From NCBI GenBank assembly GCA_029931535.1, contig JAQPZY010001628.1:1232001-1296000 (forward strand): DNA of 64,000 nt. Direction: 5' to 3'. The notes below the pieces were generated by a model. It was given only the letters and a program-made list of their open reading frames with translations, was not told where the DNA came from and did not search any database. Both the position numbers and the translations under genes were made by a program. The stretch is from Margaritifera margaritifera. Its lineage: Eukaryota > Mollusca > Bivalvia > Unionida > Margaritiferidae. Of this stretch, positions 24,201 to 36,200 are shown piece after piece; the first letter of the stretch is position 1, and every line of letters begins with the position of its first letter.

Positions 24201-27200
24201 GTTTGCCTGTCTTGGACACGAAGACACTGGAGGAGCCGTTTCTGTGTTGTGCCTCCTCCCACTTCTGCACATCGTATCGGCCTGGGCCTACTGGATTCTG
24301 TAACATGTATATAAATGACATTGTTTGAAAAGTCAGTCGAAAGTATTTGTATCAATTACAATAAGAATATTTCAAATGGCACATAATATGCCTATTTTAT
24401 GATCTTTTCCCTACTAATAACCATGAGTATCCCAAAGGACACACAATATGCCTGTTTCATGATCTTTTCCCTACTTTTAACCATGAGTATCCCTAATCGC
24501 ACATAATATGCCTGTTTCATGATCTTTTCCCTACTAATAACCATGAGTATCCCAAATGGCACATAATATCCCTGTTTCATGACCTTTCCCTACTAATAAC
24601 CATGAGTATCCCAAATGGCACATAATATGCCTGTTTCATTACCTTTTCCCTACTAATAACCATGAGTATCCCAAATGGCACATAACATGCCTGTTTCATG
24701 ACCTTTTCCCTACTAATAACCATGAGTATCCCAAATGGCATATAATGTGCCTGTTTCAGAATCTTTTCCCTACTAATAACCATGAGCTTTGAGCTCTTGA
24801 CTTAAATATTGTATTATAAGGTGTGGACCTGGATAAAATTTAATCAAAATAAGATGGAGGTATTAAAAAGTGACAGTCTGGATGAGTCAGGCCACTGACT
24901 TACATTATTTCTTGTTGTTACCTTTACCTTTTGGCAACAGATATGACTCAATATGCAAGACACTCTCAAGTCAAGATACAGTGAAACCCCGCAATAACGT
25001 GATATTTGGGGTCCATAAATTTCTATCATGGAAAAAGCGGGGTCGCGTTATTGCGGGGTTTTACTATATTTTACTTTATTTAGAGAGCAATGTATACACG
25101 TCTAATGTATAGCATGAATAGGGTATCAACACCGTTTACTATCTGATATCGATCCGTCTTTGCTTTCCTACATGACAACCCTTTGTGTAGTGTCTGTCAA
25201 ATTTGTTTATATATTGCTTCCATTTTTATGCAAGTCTGAACGATCTGTATTTGTATTAATATTTTTGTTTTGCTGTATAACAGTGCTTGATGCAATAAAA
25301 GTTATGATTTAATTTGTATTTTCCTTTTCCAAAAGTCAGATTTAATTCCCACGTGATATTTCCCGAGTTATCTGCCAGTGCACGTGGGTTGAAAAGCCGT
25401 TGGATTGTAAAGGCAGTACTCGCTCTGTTTTCAAGTTGACAATCCTTTTGATCATGCCGCAAATTTAATACTTATTCAGTGCCAAGCAGAGTTCTACAAC
25501 TTCCTGTGCATTTTTGACTTTAATCCCTTCTTTGTTTTCCCACGTGACAACTCTTTGATTGAGCCATGAGTTTGATACTTGTTCAGTGCCAAGTAACAGA
25601 GAGTGGTTATTTGAACTCCCTGTGATCTTGCAGCCCATGCTCAGTCTCTACATAAGCACCCACATATGACAATCTTTGATCAACCACCGCATTGTCTGGT
25701 GCTTGGTTGTGTATGCAGTTAAAGAAGAAACACATGTTGGCTATTGTTTGAGCAATGATTGTATACATAATGAATTGAAGACAAACACAAAGAAGACTTA
25801 CTGGCTTTAATCATGGATCAGTAATAAGTAACATTTCCGATAATGTTTATTTTGGCATAACACTTCAAGAAATTGGTGAAATTGTTACATTTCAGAAGCC
25901 ATGCCACGATTGAATTCATACGTGATCTCTTCCCCAAAATGATAATAAACTTTTTATACACTATTTCTCATACTTAAAAAAAAAAAGTTTTTTCGTGTAC
26001 GAGAAAAATACATGTATATAAAATTTCAGGAACCACGCCACAAACGTATTATACTCAAATTCATATGTGATCTCTTCCCCAAAATAATACTGTAATATAT
26101 ACATTTTATACACTATTTCTTGTACTATGCAAAAAAAAATTTCATGTGCAAATGAATATATGAACTTTTGGGAGCCACGCCACGATCACGTTATACCCAA
26201 ATTCGCGTTATAGCGGGGTGCAGTATAGCGGGGTTTCACTGTACATAACAGAAAAAGTTTCATTTAAATATTTTCATTGGTTCAAAAGTTATACCCTTAA
26301 GGCACAGGGAATGACGATGGTATATGACACACTGCCTCTATATAACAATTAATGGCACAGGGAATGACAATGGTATATGACACACTGCCTCTATATAACA
26401 ATTAATGGCACAGGGAATGACAATGGTATATGACACACTGCCTCTATATAACAATTAATGGCACAGGGAATGACAATGGTATATGACACACTGCCTCTAT
26501 ATAACAATTAATGGCACAGTGAATGACAATGGCATATGACACAATGCCTCTATATAACAATTAATGGCACAGGGAATGACAATGGTATATGACACACTGC
26601 CTCTATATAACAATTAATGGGCTAAAGTTTCATTTAAATATTTTCAGTGGTTCAAAAGTTATACGCCAAACAGGGATACAAGTCACAGAATTACATTTTC
26701 CCTTGCCATGAATTTAACCTTGATGCAGGGGCATGGCTATGGTACATGATACACCATCTAATCACAATATATACAAGGGCAAATTTTCATTACAGTATCT
26801 TCTGTGGTTCAAAAGTTATTCTCGAGACAAGGATATAAGGATACAAGTCACTCAATTACATTTCCCCCTGCTGTGGCCTTGACCTGGAGGCAAGGGGTAT
26901 GGTTATGGTATGTAACATACCATCTGGTCATGATCTATATTTGGGAAAAGTTTCATGCAAATCTCTCTAAGTGTTACAAAGTTATGGGCCAGACAACCAA
27001 ATGTTCACAGATGGACAGACACCGTAACATAATATGCCTGACTTAGGACTGGTATATAAAAAGTAAAAAAGTAAAGCTGTGACAATGAATCCATTTAATA
27101 ATGACTATTTTAACATGGTTGAATAGATATGCCCTTTTAGTTTTCTGAAATAATACTTCATAAAATTAAAAATGATAACTATAAACCTTGACAACATTTG

Positions 27201-30200
27201 AGTTCAGTTATATTTTGAGCAGGTAAATGAATTTCAATTTCAGTTAGAAATGTAATTCATAGCAGACAATGACAAATGCAGAAATTCCTGTAAAAATCAG
27301 CCCTATATTCAAGTAATTGTGGTTAATTTTCTGCAGGGTATTGTGGATAAAACTGGTACAATGTTATACTTTCACCAATTCACCCACTATATCAATAATT
27401 TGTTTTGCAAATGAAAACCTAATACCAGTCACACACATAATACCTTGCAGAAAATTACCCACAATGACTTGTAAAGATGGAACTGATTTGTATTTCCATT
27501 GAACAGGCCATCATCTGCTAAAAGTAATATTTTAAAATGAAACTGACATTCATTTATCTGCTCAAAATAATTGAGTTATCATGATGTCATGGTTTGTAGT
27601 TAACATTTTAATTTGGGAAAGTAATTTTTTCAGAAAACCTGGAAGGATATACCCTCTTGACCATGTTGAGCTTTAGTTCAGAAAATACAAGCAATTAAAG
27701 GCGATGTGTCTACTTAAACCAACATTTTTAGTACCAGGTTTTTGTTCACTTTATGGTAGTTTATACATGTAACATAAGCAATATTTTCTGACTTCAATTT
27801 TGTTATTTAAATTATAATTTAATAGAAAAACAGACACAAAAAGATACCAATCTTATACACCAAAAAGACACCAATATTATACCTCAAATCTGAATCTAAG
27901 GATGAATTTTTATATACTTTTTTATGCTAACAACTGTGTATTGTTTTGAGCCAGTGATTCTTCCATAATTCCATATTATTTGTGATACATGCATTGGCAA
28001 ACAGTACAAAATCTGTATCTTAATGTTATAATAATACCCAAATTGACACTTTGACCACCATTATGACCAAGCTTACTCTTCACACACTGAACAGCTTCAA
28101 AGGTCAGAGGTCAGAGGTCATTCAGAGTATAACATTTAGAAGCAATTTCTGCAATTAAATGCTGACATAAAGCAGACTTTTAGGCATACTGTGTAAAAGT
28201 TTATATCTAGTTTTGAAATGAAACCAAATCCTTGCATATTTTGTGCATATATTATTTTATTGACACATCTAAATGAACACCCCTTGCAGCACAAAATATT
28301 TTACCCCAATCAACCTTTGACCTTCAGTGAAGGGATATAATTCATATGCCTTCTTGGAGAAAGTGGAGATTGGTCTATACAAGCAATACTGTACTAAGTA
28401 TACTCTGGTCTTTTAAATTTTATCAATAAAGCATGAAAATAGAATATTTGAAAGGAAAGAAAAGCCAGAAAAAGAAAAAATGATACTTCATATCTCTATA
28501 TCGAGTTTTAGCTATCAAAAGGCATGGGATGCATGCAAACATACCTATAAGGTTTAGCTATTAAAGGCATGGGATGCATGCAAACACACCTATAAGGTTT
28601 AGCTACTAAAGGCATGGGATGCATGCAAACACACCTATAAGGTTTAGCTATCAAAGGCATGGGATGCACGCAAACACACCTATAAGGTTTAGCTATTAAA
28701 GGCATGGGATGCACGCAAACACACGTATAAGGTTTAGCTACCAAAGGCATGGGATGCACGCAAACACACCTATAAGGTTTAGCTATCAAAGGCATGGGAT
28801 GCATGCAAACACACCTATAAGGTTTAGCTATTAAAGGCATGGGATGCACATGCAAACACACCTATAAGGTTTAGCTATCAAAGGCATGGGATGCATGCAA
28901 ACACACCTATAAGGTTTAGCTATTAAAGGCATGGGATGCATGCAAACACACCTATAAGGTTTAGCTATTAAAGGCATGGGATGCACATACAAACACACCT
29001 ATAAGGTTTAGCTATTAAAGGCATGGGATGCATGCAAACACACCTATAAGGTTTAGCTATCAAAGGCATGGGATGCATGCAAACACACCTATAAGGTTTA
29101 GCTATTAAAGGCATGGGATGCACGCAAACACACCTATAAGGTTTAGCTATTAAAGGCATGGGATGCACGCAAACACACCTATAAGGTTTAGCTATCAAAG
29201 GCATGGGATGCATGCAAACACACCTATAAGGTTTAGCTATTAAAGGTATGGGATGCACGCAAACACACCTATAAGGTTTAGCTATTAAAGGCATGGGATG
29301 CACGCAAACACACCTATAAGGTTTAGCTACCAAAGGCATGGGATGCACGCAAACACACCTATAAGGTTTAGCTATCAAAGGCATGGGATGCACGCAAACA
29401 CACCTATAAGGTTTAGCTATCAAAGGCATGGGATGCACGCAAACACACCTATAAGGTTTAGCTATTAAAGGCATGGGATGCATGCAAACACACCTATAAG
29501 GTTTAGCTATTAAAGGCATGGGATGCACGCAAACACACCTATAAGGTTTAGCTATCAAAGGCATGGGATGCACGCAAACACACCTATAAGGTTTAGCTAT
29601 TAAAGGCATGGGATGCACGCAAACACACCTATAAGGTTTAGCTATTAAAGGCATGGGATGCATGCAAACACACCTATAAGGTTTAGCTATTAAAGGCATG
29701 GGATGCATGCAAACACACCTATAAGGTTTAGCTATCAAAGGCATGGGATGCATGCAAACACACCTATAAGGTTTAGCTATCAAAGGCATGGGATGCACGC
29801 AAACACACCTATAAGGTTTAGCTATTAAAGGCATGGGATGCATGCAAACACACCTATAAGGTTTAGCTATCAAAGGCATGGGATGCATGCAAACACACCT
29901 ATAAGGTTTAGCTATCAAAGGCATGGGATGCATGCAAACACACCTATAAGGTTTAGCTATCAAAGGCATGGGATGCACGCAAACACACCTATAAGGTTTA
30001 GCTATTAAAGGCATGGGATGCACGCAAACACACCAATAAGGTTTAGCTATCAAAGGCATGGGATGCATGCAAACACACCTATAAGGTTTAGCTATTAAAG
30101 GCATGGGATGCATGCAAACACACCTATAAGGTTTAGCTATTAAAGGCATGGGATGCATGCAAACACACCTATAACGTTTAGCTATTAAAGGCATGGGATG

Positions 30201-33200
30201 CATGCAAACACACCTATAAGGTTTAGCTACTAAAGGCATGGGATGCATGCAAACACACCTATAAGGTTTAGCTATTAAAGGCATGGGATGCATGCAAACA
30301 CACCTATAAGGTTTAGCTACTAAAGGCATGGGATGCATGCAAACACACCTATAAGGTTTAGCTATTAAAGGCATGGGATGCATGCAAACACACCTATAAG
30401 GTTTAGCTATTAAAGGCATGGGATGCATGCAAACACACCTATAAGGTTTAGCTACTAAAGGCATGGGATGCATGCAAACACACCTATAAGGTTTAGCTAT
30501 TAAAGGCATGGGATGCATGCAAACACACCTATAAGGTTTAGCTATTAAAGGCATGGGATGCATGCAAACACACCTATAAGGTTTAGCTATTAAAGGCATG
30601 GGATGCACGCAAACACACCCATAAGCCTATTGTAGATCTCCTCATCTAAGTACTTTGAAGGAAGACTATGAGACAATATGGCATGGGAAGCCATTAAAAG
30701 AACTGAAAGGGGGATTCAGAGCCTTGAATAAATTGTTAAAAAATCATGCACCACTCAAACCTCTCCTCCATCTGAGAGAGAGGATGACAGTTTATGTCAT
30801 ACACCATGATGAGACCAAGTTAAGAGTAAATAAAACCTATATAAAACCAAGGAATAAACTAACTAATAAAAACCACCTTATACATCAATTCAATGGCAGG
30901 TTAGTATGAAAAGTGATGTTGCATGGTGTAAGATTAACTTGTTTAACAAATCTGGAAAAATCAATTGCCCTGTATGTCCTAACAAGTTAATCAATTGCCC
31001 TGTATGTCCTAACAAGTTAATCAATTGCCCTGTATGCCCTAATAAGTTAATCAATTGCCCTGTATGCCCTAATAAGTTAATCAATTGCCCTGTATGTCCT
31101 AACAAGTTAATCAATTGCCCTGTATGTCCTAACAAGTTAATCAATTGCCCTGTATGTCCTAACAAGTTAATCAATTGCCCTGTATGCCCTAATAAGTTAA
31201 TCAATTGCCCTGTATGCCCAAACAAGTTAAACATTTTGCTCAGCAAAACTATCTTGTTACTTTCTTTGAATTTTATATAACAAGAGGCTCCAGTGGACAT
31301 GAGATCATTCACTTAGCTGACATCTACCTAAACAGCCACATGAAGAGAAAATGGCCAAGAAATCTGAGTCAATAGCCCTTTACCTCATGGATGTGCTTTT
31401 GGATGCCTCCACTCCATTGTCATGGAAGCGCTAGTGGATGCCCTCTACACGATTCGCATGGAAGTTAGTTTGGACGCCTAATGTAAACATCAGCCGTTTT
31501 GAGCTGGTTTTCGTAGCTCTACCTTTGGGGAAAAGCCCTTATTAGATCCTACAGGCATTTAGGTAAATGACCATTAAGTCAGATCACATGGTTGCTATTA
31601 AAGATCTAGTCGTAATCTGCTATTTAAAGTAACTAAGTCAGATTCTCCACTCTCCAAAATGGAGGCTGCGGATTTTGTTCAGCACCTTCTTGAGTTTGGA
31701 TGATTATAATTATGACTCTGAAAGCTTCAGTTTAGATATAGACTCCGATGTCGATGTAGGCAACACTGACTTTTGATAATTTATTAAATTCTGATGATTT
31801 AGCAATGTAGCTGTATACAACGAACCGATAGATTTCGAGGTTGAGAATTGTCAGCTGCAGTTGGTCATGCTGCTTCACTGACTTGATGATGAACGAGTTC
31901 TCTCAAGATTTTAAAGAACATAAAAAATTCTTTCATGAAAAATAATTATATAACTATAAAGATCAGATTTTACTTTTAAATCTATCTACAGATAACAGCT
32001 GTGTACAAAAAAGGTAAAATGGTTAAAATTTATGCTGAACTTAAGATATACTACACTGTTATACATGTAACAGGCAGGCCTATGCGTATTGAGTCATAGA
32101 GCTAACAGGTATTCTATTTATAGCACACTGTACTGTGTGGATTAAGCACATGTATATCAACTGCCTACACAACAACAGGCCTTATGAGGTAAAGGGTTAG
32201 TATGCTTTCTGTTGAAATTTCTTCCAATGCTGCCAACTGCATATATTATAAAACAACTGTTGTAAATTTCTGTTTTTTTGTATCTTCACACATATTTGAT
32301 GGTACATCAGCTGCATTTGTCAAATTCTGTTGAGTGTTTTGTTTTAAGATAAAATTGTTTAAATGTTTTTCAATTTCTAGTAACAGTAGACATATCTGAT
32401 GGCAGATCAGCATCACTTGTATAAATCTGAATGGCCTTTAGACTAGGACAATATTTAGTAAATTTGTTAAAATTATGTTGATTGGCTTTTGAGAAATTGT
32501 TATTAAAAAGTTTTTCTATTTTTAGTTATGGTGGCCATATTTGATGGCAGATTAGCATCATTTTTTCAAATTTTAAAACTCTCCATGTCAGTATGAATTC
32601 TATCAAATTTGATCAAATTCTGTTGAGCAGTTTTTGAGAAGTCATTTAACATTTTTCTATTCTTAGTAACAGTTGCCATATTTTCTGGCAGATTTGCATC
32701 ATTTATAAAAAAAAGTTGCGAGCCTTTAATGCCATGATGATTTATACTAAATGTGGTCATATTATGTTCCTTCATTTTTGAGAAAAAGTTGTTTAAAATT
32801 TTCTTTCTTCTATTTTTAGTAATGTGGCCATATTTGGTGGCAGATCAGCATTATTTGCATAAATTTGAAAGCTCTATATGCCAGGATGCTTTTGATCAAA
32901 TCTGATCAAATTCTACTGAGTTTCTGAGAAGAAGTCATTTTAAAGTTTCTGTTTTTAGTAATGACAGCCATATTTGATTGCAGATCAGCATCATTTGTAA
33001 GAACTTGAAAGCATGCCAGGTGAGTTCAAAACAAAACAAAACAGCCCCTCCTTATCAGATAAAAGGTCAGTGCCTTGAAAAAGCCCATGTCATGCATCAC
33101 TTGTAGCAATTTTACTAGCTGCTTGTGGCAATATTACAAACTGCTTCATGGGAACTAAATTTAGTGCTTACGACTTACGGAAGGTGTGCCATGTTCCTGA

Positions 33201-36200
33201 TCTACATGTACTGTTTTACTAAAGGTCAAATTGTAATACAAGAAGAAAACTTACAAAGTTTCTAGTGAAGAATCTCTGAGACAGCTTGTCATTCCTCTGT
33301 GCTGTTGACAGGAAGCCAGGAGGATTCTTAGACTCCACTTTAGATGGTTCTTTTGGATCAAAATTTCCAGGTCCTGGATGACTCTATGGCAAGATTAAAA
33401 AAATCATAAAACAAAGCATAAATCTCAAACGGTTTCTGTGTAATATGCTAAAATGGATTTGGCATAGAATGTAGATGTATGGATGGACAGCTGCAAAATA
33501 AAATGCCCCATTCTGTAGGTGCAGAAGGGACACAAACATTTTAACCACCATGTCTCTGGTGACATTCATGCTCATATAGACTAGAAAAATCCACATGTCT
33601 ACTTATCTTGACATGTTGAGGGTAATAAGGACAGGTAACTTTCTTCTATATCAACAGATGAAAATTAGAGATATATTATGGTATTTTGTCCAGGAGGATG
33701 AGCAGCAATTTAAATATTTTTGGAGCCCCTCAATGAGACTTGTACAAGAACAGAAGAGTGCAGAAAAGAAACTCTCATACAAAATATCATGTGGTTAGGC
33801 TTGGAAGACAGACATAATCTCTTACAAGAATGCATCCAATGAGGATGTGAATGCTATAACTGGTTATTTCATTCTCGGTCACTGGGAGTATTGTACACCA
33901 TTAGCTAATTAATAAACTTTCTTGCTGGGGGTAAGGATAAACGTAAAACAAAATTAAAGCAATATTGTTCACGATTATTGTATATATTTTTCTACCGATT
34001 GCTGAGGGATAAAGAAAAGGAATGATCTCACTCAAACAGCTGCATTGGTAAATACAGTAGTAGGTTTAAGTCTTTGAATTATGAAGATTTTACAGTTTTG
34101 CACATCTTGCACTAGTTTTATTTCTAGTATCTAGATAATTACTAAATGTGATTATTCTTTTTTTTTTAAGAACTAGCAGTCACTTATAGTGGGGTTAGAA
34201 GTATTATTGTACATATGTAAATATTATTAAACTTTGTGCTGTATGCCATCAAATAATAATTATGGTGATTATTTCCACTAAAAGTTAAACTATTGCTTAC
34301 TATCTGATTAGATGTAGTTATCTTGGATTGCTCAGTGGGACTTGAGATTACCAAGAGAGCTGAATTTTTGGCATTATTTCTCCCACCATAAGCACCTAAG
34401 TTTGTTTGTTTTGTGGGGTTTAACGCCATTTTTCAGCACATGACAGGCTATACATGGTGGCCAGTATATTTGGTGGAGGAAGAACCCGGCAAGACCCCAA
34501 GAAGAACAACTGGCCCAAGAAGCTATTGGCAAGCTTTCTCACATGCCCATGTTGGTCAAGCCGAGACTTTAACTCATTTGGACAGAGGTGAGATGAGTGA
34601 GTGATCTGTAAAGGTGAGCACATAAGACCACATGCCCCCCCCCCACCCCCCCAGGGACTTATAAGCACCTATAAGGGGCCAGCCTGATAAATTTCTCAAA
34701 AAAGTTGAGGGTGGGTTTATCATCAGGCATAGATAACCTTAGTATAAATTTGCCAAAATTTTGTAAAAATTGGGGGCTCCAGGCTTGTAATCAGATAAAT
34801 ATGGTAAATGTAATATTATTTCAACTACAGTAGGCTACAATGCTAGGATAGGCTTGCAAAAATATTGCAGTCCCTAGCTGTGTTGAAAAGCTTGAATAAA
34901 GCTGATTTGTTTTCTAATATAATTTTTTTTACAAGAAGGCCTGCGTTTTGAGACCATGATCAAAGCATTGCTGTAAAACTTGTGACCTTGACCCCTCGGT
35001 CAAAAAGGTTGAGCAAGCATGTAGCATACAGAATTGTCTTTGCTTCATGATCTAATAATGCATCCAAAGTGTGAAAAAAATTCATGGGTTTTGGAAATAA
35101 AAGCAAATGAAACAACTTTAATCAAAACCTTAATACACATTTTCTATGACTGTGACCTTGATCCCAAGGTCAAAGGGGCAAGCGAGTGTATCACATAATT
35201 AATCATCTTAGCTTCATAATGATTTCAACCCAAGTATAAACAAAGGAAAAAAGCTTTAACCAAAACCTTAATATAAATTTTCAATGACTGTAACCTTGAC
35301 CTGCATCATTATTTTTATGTTTCAACATGGGCTCGACAAGAAACATTTGATACGGTTTTGACAGACTATTAAAAGATTTCAAGTACTGTGTATATACTCA
35401 ATTGTTGCTTGATTTACTTACTGTATATCACACAATTTTAACAAGCATAAAATTGTCACAAACTAAGCAAGGAAGCTGAATTTATAAGAATATTTTCACT
35501 GTAAAGACCATGATCCAAACTAGTACATTTAGTCCATCATTAAAATTCACACAAGTTTTATGTTGCAAATGTACAACATTCATAAAAGATTTCCAAATTT
35601 ATTGATAATAAAATAAAAAAATAAAAATCATTTATAAATCACAATGTTAAACCTCCCAAACAAATGGATGGAATATTTCTGAAACCCAACTTTTCACCCA
35701 ATTAATGCATTTGCGAAATAAATTAATCAAATTAGCCAACAGTTAATTTACATCCACTTCTCACACTTTCAATGAATTACCATATATACTCATTTTTCAG
35801 TCAATTTTGTTATCTCCAAAATGTTGAATTTAATTTGCAAAACTATCAGATAGGGTTTCTAGGACACTCATTTCACAACACTTGTAACTGTGTCGAAAAC
35901 AGTCAAAGTTTGGTCAGAGCTTTAGTGATCCTACATGTAAGGCTGCTCCCAAGCTGTGTGATTCTAAAAAATTTTGGAGAATGTTAATCTTATGAGTATA
36001 TATGGGTACAAAAGGTAAATTATATTTCCTTATTTCATGGTTGTTTGGCAAGAACTAATTACATACATGAAAATACAAACATTTAGAGATGCAGTGGTTG
36101 ATTAAATACAGGTGGAGACAGTAATGCACACCACTCGGTTTAAACATTTCACTGGCATAAATAGTAATATTATACATGGCCCAAGGACTAGAAACACTGG

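Noticed and set aside
28968..30608. 546-codon minus-strand open frame as a repeat-protein gene
   Set aside because: It is exactly co-extensive with a 45-bp minisatellite, has no unique N- or C-terminal domain, and ends where the array is interrupted by a 2-bp insertion. The array lies inside an intron.
30655..30909. Possible small gene IWHGKPLKELKGG...
   Set aside because: No recognised motif, no splice context, and it sits between two tandem arrays; kept only as an unknown open frame.
30961..31230. CRISPR-like direct repeats
   Set aside because: The 30-bp units are contiguous without spacers, and the genome is eukaryotic.
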